NCBI RefSeq assembly: GCF_008704935.1
Contig: NZ_CP023692.1
Coordinates: forward strand, 806,001 to 870,000
Length of the DNA: 64,000 bases
DNA from: Streptomyces vinaceus
GTDB taxonomy: Bacteria; Actinomycetota; Actinomycetes; Streptomycetales; Streptomycetaceae
Direction: 5' to 3'
Positions 26,801-35,783 of the stretch are shown here, one piece after another (within the stretch, counting starts at the first letter, position 1; each line of letters opens with the position of its first letter). Made by a program: the position numbers and the translations under genes. The notes under the pieces were generated by a model. That model saw nothing but the letters and a program-made list of their open reading frames with translations. It was not told where the DNA came from and did not search any database.

Positions 26801-27392
26801 TGTTGGCGACGACGATGCCCTCGCCGCGCACGCCGAGCTGGTCCCAGACCTGCGGGGCCTTGATGCGGTCGATGTTCCACTCGACGGCGTCGGCGCCGGC
26901 CTTCTCCCGTTCGCCCTCGGCGGGCTTGGGGAGGGTGACCTTGTCGTCGGCGTCGATCCGGGCGACCTCGGGGCGCTGGGCGAGGGTGCCGGCGAGTTTC
27001 TGGCTGCCGACGACGCGGACGGCGTTCACGATCCAGTAGGAGGTGTACTCGGCCTTGGCGCCGTCGAGGGCTTTGATCACCTCGGCCTGGCTGCGCGCGG
27101 CATGCTCCTGCTTGGCGTGCAGAACCGTTTCTGCTTTGGCGGCGCGGGTCTTCTGCCGCCCCGCCGCCGTGAGGTCGGCGGCGCTGTCCAGGTACACCCA
27201 GAAGACGGCCTTGCCGGATTCGTCGAGCTGGGTGCGGAGCTTCGGCTCGATCTTGCGCTCGGCCGTCGCCGCGGGGTGGGGGCCGGGTTCCGGCGCGGCC
27301 GCCGCCACGCCCGCCCCTACGGGCAGGAGCAGGGCCGTGGTGAGGGCGGCGAGCGCCGCGCGTAATGATCGTCGCCTGTTGCGTTGGGCCAC
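23826..27392 (-). CDS. Large secreted subtilisin-family (S8) protease with C-terminal accessory domains
   Basis: The 1188-residue protein has a signal peptide (residues 1-33), an inhibitor-like propeptide (to about 170) and an S8 catalytic domain with Asp199 (NIDSGVDYTHP), His246 (NDHGTHT), the oxyanion Asn in VVNNSWG and Ser418 (FSGTSMASPH). After about residue 490 there are carboxypeptidase-regulatory-like beta domains (three copies ending GxYTL/GxYEV/GGYVV), a beta-sandwich region (QAWIGTNGTVSFGG) and a malectin-like C-terminus. It resembles bacillopeptidase F-type enzymes with carbohydrate-binding tails. I chose the GTG at 27392: GAGGAGG lies 7 nt upstream; an earlier ATG would add 22 residues before the signal. 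Confidence 0.92.
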   Translation of the reverse strand: MAQRNRRRSLRAALAALTTALLLPVGAGVAAAAPEPGPHPAATAERKIEPKLRTQLDESGKAVFWVYLDSAADLTAAGRQKTRAAKAETVLHAKQEHAARSQAEVIKALDGAKAEYTSYWIVNAVRVVGSQKLAGTLAQRPEVARIDADDKVTLPKPAEGEREKAGADAVEWNIDRIKAPQVWDQLGVRGEGIVVANIDSGVDYTHPAVNGQYRGKNADGTYDHNHNWFDPAGVCPTAAPCDNNDHGTHTMGTMVGDDGGANKIGVAPGAKWIAAKGCETNSCSEASLLAAGQWIVAPTDLSGQNPRPDLAPHVVNNSWGSATHDDWYQQIVDTWRAAGIFPAFSNGNSGPGCATSGSPGDYANSYSSGAFDINGAIASFSSRGAGPGGIVKPNIAAPGVNVRSSVPGGAYEAFSGTSMASPHTAATVALLWSAAPALEGDVAQTEALLNGTAQDTDNGQCGGNAADNNVFGEGKLDAFAAVSGAPRGAIGAVSGTVRSAGAPVAGAKVTAAGPIGRTTTTAADGTYTFRSLSVGEYTLTVSKFGYGQQTSTATVTENATATGDFTLTQAPSGKLTGTVTSAAGPAAGATVTVTDTPVTATADEQGRFEVTLPHGTYEVRATHSSRCVTGGSAQATVAGDTAVAVTLPERTDGYGYACSTPGGRPYAAGDRQLALTGDNTTERVDLPFPVPLYGKTYGQAWIGTNGTVSFGGNNTGDINGDLPSTATPNAALYPFWDDLVVGAAGSGSGVFTGVTGTAPHRTYVIEWREVSHWSAQTDKFSFSAAIGEDGTVVYTYKGTGGTGIKGGSTATVGVENATGTDAFKYSFNQAGITDGLAIAFRTTKSGVVAGRVLDANDGKGVAGATVTVGTGDAAVSATTAADGGYVVQSPSGARAVSLTAPAYESAAATVDVKAADVTTVTQSLRTGRVTAAAAAVEVVLPADQKRTRTLDLTNPGLGTDFTVTEDAAWLTATPGTGNLPTGGKTSIALAVDTKGLAAGTVLTADLKIASASGRSPVLTVPVKVVVPRYQVALDAGSDSAATDTLGDSWSPDRKYTAGSYGYQGSSQVHSTGRTIAGTADQKLFRSAREGMYEYRFDNVPNGTYTVELGFAELSSTKPNKRVFDVMAEGTQVLPSLDIALEAGSYTALTRTYTVTVTDGVLNVRFVAHGGYGKPLLNSLRVTDRPDKG

Positions 27393-27556
27393 GTGTGGTC
27401 CTCCTCGGACGCCGTGTGCAGGTTGTGCGGGAAGGGCGTGCGCGACGTGCGCGGTCATGGTGAAGGAGGGGTCATGAACATTACAAGAGGGCCTAATGAG
27501 CCGTCTGCGGCGCGCCTGGGGTGGCCATCGCGGCCCCGGCGGGCCAGCCTGAAGAC

Positions 27557-29062
27557 ATGAGCGATCCAGCGTCGGGTACGCAAGAGCGCCTTCCGGCCGG
27601 GCCCGGTGTACCGCTGGCGTCCGCCCGGGGCCGCTGGATCGTGCTGGCCACCGTGCTCGGGTCGACGATGGCCCTGCTGGACTCGACCGTCGTCAACGTC
27701 GCCCTCCCGACCATCGGGGTGGATCTGGGCGCCGACCTGGCCGTTCTCCAGTGGACGGTCAACGCGTACATGCTCACCCTGGCCGGGCTGATCCTGGTCG
27801 GCGGAGCGCTCGGGGACCGCTTCGGGCGGCGCCGGGTCTTCGTCCTCGGGGTGGTGTGGTTCGCGGGCGCCTCACTGCTGTGCGGGATCGCGCCCAACGC
27901 CGGGGTCCTGGTGGCCGCTCGGGCCCTCCAGGGCGTGGGCGGTGCACTGCTGGCCCCCGGTTCGCTCGCGCTGATCCAGGGCTCGATCGCCGCCGGGGAC
28001 CGGGCCCGGGCCGTCGGGCTGTGGTCGGGGTTCGGCGGGGTGGGCGCGGCCGTGGGGCCGTTCCTCGGCGGCTGGCTCGTGGACGGGCCCGGCTGGCGCT
28101 GGGTGTTCCTGCTGAACGTGCCGGTGGCCGCGGTGTGCGTGCCGATCGCCCTGCGGCACGTACCGGAGTCGCGTGACCCGCACGCGCACGGACGGTTCGA
28201 CGTGCTCGGCGCCGCCCTGGGGGCCGCCGCCCTCGCCCTGGTGACGTACGCGCTGATCGAGGCCCGTTCCGGGTCCCCGCTGGTGATCGCCTCGGCCGCC
28301 GGGGGCGTGCTGCTGGGCGCCGCGTTCCTCTACGTCGAGCGGCACCGGGCCGATCCGATGCTGCCGCCCGACATCTTCGCCTCCCGGCAGTTCACCGCCG
28401 TCAACGTGGTCACCCTCTTCGTGTACGCGGCCTTCAGCGGGTTCTTCTTCCTCGTCGTGCTCCAGCTCCAGGTGGTCTCCGGCTACTCGGCGCTGGCCGC
28501 GGGGGCGGCGCTGCTGCCGACGACCTTGCTGATGCTGCTGCTTTCGGCCCGGTCGGGGGCGCTCGGAGAGAAGATCGGGCCGCGGATCCCGCTCACGGTG
28601 GGGCCGCTGCTGTGCGCGGCCGCGCTGCTGCTGATGCTGCGGGTCGGTCCGGACGCCTCGTACCTCCGGGACGTGCTGCCGGCGCTGATCGTGATGGGCA
28701 TGGGCATGGTGGCCCTGGTGGCTCCGCTGACGGCGACCGTGCTGTCCTCGGTGGACCCCGGGCGGGCGGGCCTGGCCAGCGGCATCAACAACGCGGCCGC
28801 CCGGGCGGCCGGGCTGCTGGCGGTCGCGGCGCTGCCGCTGCTGGCCGGCATGGCGCCGGACGCCTACCGCTCGGCGTCCGAGTTCGACGCCGCGTTCGGG
28901 CGGGCCATGCTGTGGTGCGCGGGGCTGCTGGTGGCGGGCGCCGTCGTGGCCTGGACCACCGTACGCAAGCCCGTGCCGGGAGCGGGGTGCCACCCGGAGT
29001 GCCACACCTTCTGCGCGACGACCTCCCCGCCGCTCGAACCCCCGAGGGCCGCGAAGCCGTAA
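27557..29062 (+). CDS. MFS drug exporter, EmrB/QacA (DHA2) type
   Basis: The 501-residue membrane protein has 14 predicted helices. It carries motif A (GGALGDRFGRRRVF), the DHA2 motif D-like start ALLDSTVVNVALPTIG and motif C in the fifth helix (GLWSGFGGVGAAVGPFLGGW). It should expel drugs or antibiotics by proton antiport. I chose the ATG at 27557. A CAGCCT -10-like box lies 6 nt upstream, so the message may be leaderless. The DUF6629 gene starts 10 bp after the stop and is probably co-transcribed. It is divergent from the subtilisin gene. Confidence 0.9.
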   Translation: MSDPASGTQERLPAGPGVPLASARGRWIVLATVLGSTMALLDSTVVNVALPTIGVDLGADLAVLQWTVNAYMLTLAGLILVGGALGDRFGRRRVFVLGVVWFAGASLLCGIAPNAGVLVAARALQGVGGALLAPGSLALIQGSIAAGDRARAVGLWSGFGGVGAAVGPFLGGWLVDGPGWRWVFLLNVPVAAVCVPIALRHVPESRDPHAHGRFDVLGAALGAAALALVTYALIEARSGSPLVIASAAGGVLLGAAFLYVERHRADPMLPPDIFASRQFTAVNVVTLFVYAAFSGFFFLVVLQLQVVSGYSALAAGAALLPTTLLMLLLSARSGALGEKIGPRIPLTVGPLLCAAALLLMLRVGPDASYLRDVLPALIVMGMGMVALVAPLTATVLSSVDPGRAGLASGINNAAARAAGLLAVAALPLLAGMAPDAYRSASEFDAAFGRAMLWCAGLLVAGAVVAWTTVRKPVPGAGCHPECHTFCATTSPPLEPPRAAKP

Positions 29063-29072
29063 CCCGCGCGCC

Positions 29073-29699
29073 ATGTGCTGGAACGCCACGGCCGATCTGA
29101 CGGCGGGTGCGGTCGTCACCGCCGTCGGGATCGTGTGCGTGGCGCGCGTACGGCGGCCCCGCGATCTGCCCGTCGCCGCGCTGCCGCTGCTGCTGGGCGC
29201 CCACCAGCTGGTGGAGGCGGCCGTATGGCACGCGGGCGGCGGCTGCGGTCCGGCCACCACGGCCTGGGTGGCGATCGCCCTGCCGGTGCTGCCGGTCTGG
29301 GTGTCGTTCGGGGTCCTGCTCGCGGCCGCTCCGGCGGACCGGCTCCGCCTGTGCGCTCCGGCGGCCGTCGGGCTCGCCACCGCCGCCGTGCTCTCGTACC
29401 GCCTCGCGACCCGGCCCGCCGTCGCCGAGATCCGGGGCCACACCCTGGGCTACGGCGTGAAGGTTCCGTGGATGCCGCTCACCTTGGCGGGCTACCTCTT
29501 CGCCACGCTGGGCGCCCTGCTGCTCTCCGGCGACCGGCGGCTGCGGCTCCTCGGCGCGGTGCTCGCCGTCGGGGCATTGGCCTGCTCAGCGCTGTGGCGG
29601 CTGGAATTCGCCTCCACCTGGTGCGCCTTCGCGGCGGTCGCTTCGCTGCTGGTCCTGGGGTGGGTCAGGCGCCCCGGGTCCGGCAGCCCTGTGACGTGA
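29073..29699 (+). CDS. DUF6629-type seven-helix membrane protein
   Basis: The 208-residue integral membrane protein starts MCWNATADLTAGAVVTAVG, the N-terminus seen in DUF6629 proteins of actinobacteria. It has seven or so helices, a short polar loop (AEIRGHTLGYGVKVPW) and a Trp/Cys-containing penultimate helix (FASTWCAFAAV). Function is unknown. It lies 10 bp after the MFS exporter gene and may be an accessory to it or to lipid sensing. Confidence 0.75.
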   Translation: MCWNATADLTAGAVVTAVGIVCVARVRRPRDLPVAALPLLLGAHQLVEAAVWHAGGGCGPATTAWVAIALPVLPVWVSFGVLLAAAPADRLRLCAPAAVGLATAAVLSYRLATRPAVAEIRGHTLGYGVKVPWMPLTLAGYLFATLGALLLSGDRRLRLLGAVLAVGALACSALWRLEFASTWCAFAAVASLLVLGWVRRPGSGSPVT

Positions 29700-29718
29700 C
29701 AGGCCGAAAGTTACCTAG

Positions 29719-31446
<1,728 letters not shown>

Positions 31447-31463
31447 GCGATCCGTACGCAGAC

Positions 31464-31495
31464 CCGGGGCCGTCGGACACACCGGCCGGCCCCGG
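31464..31495. terminator. Stem-loop after the cholesterol oxidase gene
   Basis: CCGGGGCCG (31464-31472) pairs with CGGCCCCGG (31487-31495) across a 14-nt loop. It lies between the choA stop and a convergent gene ending at 31517. Confidence 0.6.
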
Positions 31496-31516
31496 ACCCA
31501 TGGCCCGCGCGGGGCG

Positions 31517-31996
31517 TCAGTGCCCCGGCAGCACGCACACGCTGTCGAGGCCGAGCACGTGGTTGAGCCGGCCGAAGGCCAGCCAGGACCCGATGCTCAT
31601 CGTGAGTTCCACGATCTCCAGCTGGCTGTAGTGCGCGGTCATCCGCTCCCAGAACTCCTCGTCGAGGTTGTGGTGGTCGAGCGTGTAGCGCTCCGCGTAC
31701 TCCGCGGCCAGCCGGGTCCGTTCGTCGAACCGGTCCGTGGTGCGCCACTCGGTGACGGCGCCGGAGAACTCCTCCTCGACCTTCTCGCCGTCCCGCTCGG
31801 TCCGCCAGTCGAGGCAGAACACACAGCCGTTGATCTGTGCGACGCGCAGCCGCGCGGCCTCGAACTCGCGCAGCCCCAGGGTGGTGTGGGCGTACACCGA
31901 CAGGGAGAAGTTCGCGGCGGCCATCCCGATCCCGGGGACCATGTCGCCCCACACGTACTCGATCGGGTGCTGGCCTTCGGGTATGTCGATCCTCAT
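31517..31996 (-). CDS. Carboxymuconolactone decarboxylase/AhpD-fold protein
   Basis: The 159-residue protein has the AhpD-like helical fold with the redox motif NGCVFCLDWR (CxxC). A downstream His motif of the type seen in peroxidase-like members is less clear. Members act as alkylhydroperoxide-type reductases or decarboxylases. It has GMAAANFSLSVYAHTTLGLREFEAARLRVAQI before the CxxC, as in the family. Its ATG overlaps the TGA of the upstream dehydrogenase gene (ATGA), so the two are coupled. The pair may protect against or consume products of lipid oxidation, which is inference. Confidence 0.85.
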   Translation of the reverse strand: MRIDIPEGQHPIEYVWGDMVPGIGMAAANFSLSVYAHTTLGLREFEAARLRVAQINGCVFCLDWRTERDGEKVEEEFSGAVTEWRTTDRFDERTRLAAEYAERYTLDHHNLDEEFWERMTAHYSQLEIVELTMSIGSWLAFGRLNHVLGLDSVCVLPGH

Positions 31997-33075
31997 GGCT
32001 TTTTCCTTCCGAGCTTGCCGATGGCGGGGCGCAGGGGGACGTCGAGGGCGTCGTAGAGGCCCGGTCCGGCCTCCACCAGCCAGTCGATGGCGCCGACCAG
32101 GCGGCCGACGGCGGTGGCGTTGCCGCCCGCCGAGCGGTTCTCTCCCTCGTCGGTGGCCTCGACGGTGACCTCGATGTGCGGGCGGCCCTCGATGATCACG
32201 CGGTGGGCGCCGTCGCCGCCGTCGGGCGGGGACGGCCAGTCGGGGGCGCAGGAGGCGTGGATGCGGGTGACGTGCTCGATGACGAGGCGGGGTTCGCCCT
32301 CGACGATGCCCTGCACCTCGAAGCGGATGGCGCCCTGGGTGCCGGCCGCGAACTCGCCCATGGTGCGCGTGGTCACGGTGGTGTCGAGGGCGCGGCGGTC
32401 CACGCTCTCGCGTATCTCGTCGAGTTCGACGCCGAGGGCCCGGGCCATCATGCGGATCTGCCCGCCCCAGACCATCGTGGGGACGGACGGCATGAGCATC
32501 ATCGGCTCGAAGTCCATGGGCTGGCCCATGCCGACGAGGTAGCGGACCGAGTCGGGCTGGTCGTAGGTGGAGTAGTCGAATATCTCCTGGCAGCGGATGG
32601 CGTCGATGGTGCCGCCGACTCCGCTGAGCAGGAGCGGGAGCACGTCGTTGCCCCAGCCGGGGTCGACCCCGGAGGCGAACAGCGAGCCGCCGCCCTCCGC
32701 GACGGCGGCGGCCACCGGATCGCGGAACTCGGGCGGGGCGTTGCGGTGGTCGTAGAGCGGGTAGAGGGCGGGGCTGACGACGACCGCGCCGGACCGGATG
32801 GCCCGGGTGATGTCGGCGAGCGCGTCGTCGGGCCGGGTGTCGCCGGAGGCCGCGTAGACGACGGCCTGCGGCCGGGCGGCGAGGACCGCTTCGATGTCGT
32901 CGGTGGCCAGGACCCCGGTGTCGTGGTCGAGTTCGCCGAGCCGGCCGGCGTCGCGGCCGATTTTGTCGGGATGGTGGACGATGACGGCGGCCAGTTTCAG
33001 CGCCGGATGGGCCTCTACGGCACGGATGGCCAAACGGCCGACGTTGCCGGTACCCCAGACAACCGTGGAAATCAT
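31993..33075 (-). CDS. DapB-like NAD(P)-dependent dehydrogenase (amine/diaminopentanoate dehydrogenase family)
   Basis: The 360-residue protein has an N-terminal Rossmann fold (STVVWGTGNVGRLAIRAVEAHP) like dihydrodipicolinate reductase. The central domain (SLFASGVDPGWGNDVLPLLLSG) is typical of actinobacterial proteins annotated as NAD(P)H-dependent amine dehydrogenases or diaminopentanoate dehydrogenase-like. The real substrate is not known; mycobacteria have many copies linked to lipid and sterol metabolism. It is the first gene of a two-gene operon with the AhpD-fold gene. Closeness to choA may reflect sterol chemistry, but the operons converge and are not co-transcribed. Confidence 0.8.
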   Translation of the reverse strand: MISTVVWGTGNVGRLAIRAVEAHPALKLAAVIVHHPDKIGRDAGRLGELDHDTGVLATDDIEAVLAARPQAVVYAASGDTRPDDALADITRAIRSGAVVVSPALYPLYDHRNAPPEFRDPVAAAVAEGGGSLFASGVDPGWGNDVLPLLLSGVGGTIDAIRCQEIFDYSTYDQPDSVRYLVGMGQPMDFEPMMLMPSVPTMVWGGQIRMMARALGVELDEIRESVDRRALDTTVTTRTMGEFAAGTQGAIRFEVQGIVEGEPRLVIEHVTRIHASCAPDWPSPPDGGDGAHRVIIEGRPHIEVTVEATDEGENRSAGGNATAVGRLVGAIDWLVEAGPGLYDALDVPLRPAIGKLGRKKP

Positions 33076-33133
33076 GCGCGGAGGGTAGCGACAGGACCTG
33101 CACGTTTCCAGAGTCGCGGACCCCGGCGTTCGG

Positions 33134-33256
33134 TTACTGGTTCTGGCCGCCCAGGACGAAGAGGAGGTAGACGAAGAAGGCGAAGAGGTGGCCGACGAAC
33201 AAGTAGGCGATCAGCCGAATCACCAGACCGCGCGGGAACTTGCCTTGGATGTTCAT
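33134..33256 (-). CDS. Small one-helix membrane protein (DUF6126-like)
   Basis: The 40-residue protein is MNIQGKFPRG, then one strong transmembrane helix (IRLIAYLFVGHLFAFFVYLLFV) and a short polar tail (LGGQNQ). Small proteins of this form are classed as DUF6126 and occur next to XRE-cupin regulators in Streptomyces. The ATG at 33256 is preceded by GGAGCCCC-type sequence and lies 25 bp after the regulator's stop. It is probably co-transcribed with it, and its expression is likely tied to the regulator's ligand. Confidence 0.75.
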   Translation of the reverse strand: MNIQGKFPRGLVIRLIAYLFVGHLFAFFVYLLFVLGGQNQ

Positions 33257-33281
33257 GGTGGGGCTCCTGGGCTGGGAGTTG

Positions 33282-33929
33282 TCAGTGGTGTGCGGGTGCG
33301 CCGGCGCCGCCGCCGAGGCACAGCCCGGCGAGGCTGCTCTGCAGCAGGGTGTGGACGAACAGCAGGTCTGCGCCGCTCTGCGTGGCCGCGCCGATCCGGT
33401 GCGGGGTGAGCGAGTCGAAGTGCGCGCTGTCCCCGGGTTCCAGCAGGTGCTCGGCCTCGCCCAGGTGCAGCCGCAGCCGCCCCTTGAGGACGTACAGCCA
33501 CTCCTCGCCGGGATGTACGCGAACCAGCTCGCCCTGGCTGCGGCCGTGCGGGACGTGCACCCGCAGCGCCTGCATCCCGCGCCCGGAGCCGCCGGCCTGC
33601 CAGTACGTCCAGCCGTCGGCCTCGCGGGCGCCCGGGCCGCCCGCCCGTACGATGGGATCGGCGACGGCGGGGGTCTCGCCGAGCAGCTCCGAGACCGTCG
33701 TACCGTAGGTGCGGGCGAGTCCGAGGAGCAGCGGCAGCGAGGGCTGGCGCCGCCCGGTCTCCAGCCGGGACAGGTGCGCGGGCGAGAGCCGGGCCCGCGC
33801 GGCGGCGGCCTCCAGGGTGAGGCCGGCACGGCGGCGCAGGTCACGCAGTTGCGGGGCCACGGAGGGCAGCTCGTCGGCTTCGGCGCCGGCGTCGAAGCCC
33901 TCGGGGCCGGGGGCAGGACCGGTTGTCAT
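33282..33929 (-). CDS. XRE-family regulator with a C-terminal cupin domain
   Basis: The 215-residue protein combines a helix-turn-helix (LRDLRRRAGLTLEAAAARARLSPAHLSRLETGRRQPSL, about residues 28-70) with a cupin ligand-binding barrel (VRVHPGEEWLYVLKGRLRLHLGEAEHLLEPGDSAHFDSLTPHRI). Such proteins usually repress small operons and respond to a small molecule. Its own promoter has two near-identical palindromes about 20-55 bp upstream of the ATG, so autoregulation is likely. The downstream 40-residue membrane protein is the probable target. Confidence 0.88.
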   Translation of the reverse strand: MTTGPAPGPEGFDAGAEADELPSVAPQLRDLRRRAGLTLEAAAARARLSPAHLSRLETGRRQPSLPLLLGLARTYGTTVSELLGETPAVADPIVRAGGPGAREADGWTYWQAGGSGRGMQALRVHVPHGRSQGELVRVHPGEEWLYVLKGRLRLHLGEAEHLLEPGDSAHFDSLTPHRIGAATQSGADLLFVHTLLQSSLAGLCLGGGAGAPAHH

Positions 33930-33950
33930 GCCCCGATTGAGCCAGAAACC

Positions 33951-33985
33951 TGCCTCTCTGGCAATTTCCCTTGCCTCTGAGGCAA
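33951..33985. promoter_or_regulatory. Tandem palindromic operator of the XRE-cupin gene
   Basis: TGCCTCTCTGGCA (33951-33963) and TTGCCTC-T-GAGGCAA (33971-33985, perfect 7-bp arms) are two copies of a TGCC...GGCA palindrome. Their centres are 21 bp apart, two helical turns. They lie upstream of the leftward regulator gene starting at 33929. Confidence 0.7.
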
Positions 33986-34034
33986 ACCGGTCCCGGTTGG
34001 CGGTAACCGCCCCGTCCCGTCGTGCCCCGCTCCG

Positions 34035-35561
34035 TCATCCTCCCCCGAGCACCGTCTCCACCGTGTCCGCCTCGTCCGCCCGCTTGTCCGGGCGGTGCCG
34101 CAGCACCCGCGCGAAGCGCAGCGCGACCCCGGCGGGGTAGCGGGAGGAGCGCTGGAGGCCGTCGTAGGCGATCTCCACGACCAGTTCGGGGCGGACCCGC
34201 ACGGTGAAACCGTCGTCCTCCACCGCCAGCTCGCTCAGCCGCTCGGTCTGCCAGCGCAGCATCTCGTCGGTGAGCCCCTTGAAGGTCTTGCCGAGCATGG
34301 CGTACGTGCCGTCGGCGGCCCGGGCCCCGAGGTGCAGGTTCGACAGCAGTCCGGTGCGCCGTCCGTGGCCCCGTTCGACGGCGAGGACCACCAGGTCGAG
34401 CGTGTGCACCGGTTTCACCTTGAGCCAGTGTTTGCCGCGCCGCCCGGCCGCGTAGGTGGAGCCGAGGCCCTTGACCACGACCCCCTCGTGCCCGCGGCGC
34501 AGGGTCTCGGCCCAGAACTCCTCGGCGGCCGCCGCCTGCTCCCCCGGATCCTCGACGACGAGCCGGCGGACCCGGTACTCCTGCGGCACGAGGGCGGCGA
34601 GCGCGGCGTACCGCTCGCGCACGGGGAGGTCGAGGAGCACCTCGTCCCCGGACGCCAGCACGTCGAAGAAGTACGGGGCGACGGGCAGGGTCCGGCGGGC
34701 GGCGTCGACGTCGATCCGCGATCCGACCCGGCTCGCGACCTCCTGGAAGGGCACGGGCCGACCGTCCGGCCCCTGCCCGATCACCTCCCCGTCGAGGATG
34801 AACCGCTCCCCGGGCAGTGCCCGCGCCAGCTCCGCCACCTCCGGCAGCCGGTCGGTGATGTCGTCCAGGGAGCGGGTGTAGACCCGTACCTCGTCCCGGT
34901 CGCGGTGCACCTGCACCCGGATCCCGTCGAGCTTCTCCTCCACCGCGCAGGGCCCGAGCGCCGCCAGGGCCCCGGCCACCGACTTGGCGGTGTTGGCCAG
35001 CATCGGCTGTACGGGCTGCCCGACGCGCAGGGTGGCCTCGCGCAGGGCCGCCGCGCCGTCGGCCAGTACGGCGGCGGCCACCCGGGCCAGCGAGCCGTCG
35101 AGCATCGCGGCGCGGCGCAGCTCGGCGGCGGGTACCCCGGCGGCCGCGGCGACCCCCTCCAGGGCGACCGCGTCGAGGGCGCCCTGGCGGACCTCGCCGG
35201 ACAGCAGGCTGCGCAGGAACCGCTGCTCGGGGGCGGTGGCGGCGCCGAGCAGGGCGTCGAGGATCCGGCGCCGCCCGGCCTGGGCGCCCGTTCCGGCGAC
35301 GGAGGCGTACTCGGTCACCGCCGCGTCGACGGCGGTGACGGTGAGGGTGGGCGCCGCGGCGGGTTCGACCTCCCGGGCGAGCGCACGCCAGCCGATGCCG
35401 GGCCGGCCCTGCGGCAGGCGCCCGGAGAGGTACGAGATGACCAGACCGGCCTCTTCGGGCGGCGCGGCGGAGAAGAGCTCCGCGAGCAGCGCCGTCTTGC
35501 GGGAGCGGGCGGAGGTCTCGGCGACCTCCCGGGACACGCGCGCGACCTCGGCGAGCAGCAT
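34035..35561 (-). CDS. ATP-dependent DNA ligase
   Basis: The 508-residue protein is of the archaeal-like three-domain type. An N-terminal helical DNA-binding domain (residues 1-185) is followed by the nucleotidyltransferase domain with the adenylated Lys210 in VEEKLDGIRVQ (motif I), FILDGEVIGQG (motif III) and EGVVVKGLGS (motif IV), then LKVKP (motif V) and a C-terminal OB domain. It seals DNA nicks, probably in repair, alongside the cell's main NAD-dependent LigA. The ATG at 35561 gives the family's usual N-terminus (MLLAEVARVSREVAETSARSRK). It is divergent from the hydrolase-ABC fusion gene, 222 bp away. Confidence 0.93.
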   Translation of the reverse strand: MLLAEVARVSREVAETSARSRKTALLAELFSAAPPEEAGLVISYLSGRLPQGRPGIGWRALAREVEPAAAPTLTVTAVDAAVTEYASVAGTGAQAGRRRILDALLGAATAPEQRFLRSLLSGEVRQGALDAVALEGVAAAAGVPAAELRRAAMLDGSLARVAAAVLADGAAALREATLRVGQPVQPMLANTAKSVAGALAALGPCAVEEKLDGIRVQVHRDRDEVRVYTRSLDDITDRLPEVAELARALPGERFILDGEVIGQGPDGRPVPFQEVASRVGSRIDVDAARRTLPVAPYFFDVLASGDEVLLDLPVRERYAALAALVPQEYRVRRLVVEDPGEQAAAAEEFWAETLRRGHEGVVVKGLGSTYAAGRRGKHWLKVKPVHTLDLVVLAVERGHGRRTGLLSNLHLGARAADGTYAMLGKTFKGLTDEMLRWQTERLSELAVEDDGFTVRVRPELVVEIAYDGLQRSSRYPAGVALRFARVLRHRPDKRADEADTVETVLGGG

Positions 35562-35783
35562 GCCGACATCCTCCCGCCGCTCGGCGCCGCCCGCAGGTCG
35601 GGAACCGGTACGGGGCGGGAGGGGCACGGATCCGGGAACGGGAACGGGAACGGAGCCGGAGACGGGGCCGGGGCCGGGTACCGCAGGTGCGGTATGCCGG
35701 GCCGTCCGGGTACTCCTGGAGGAGGTGGGAGGTTCCGCCCGGGGGCGCTCAGGGCGCGGCGGCCCGGCGTCTAGGGTTTCGGT

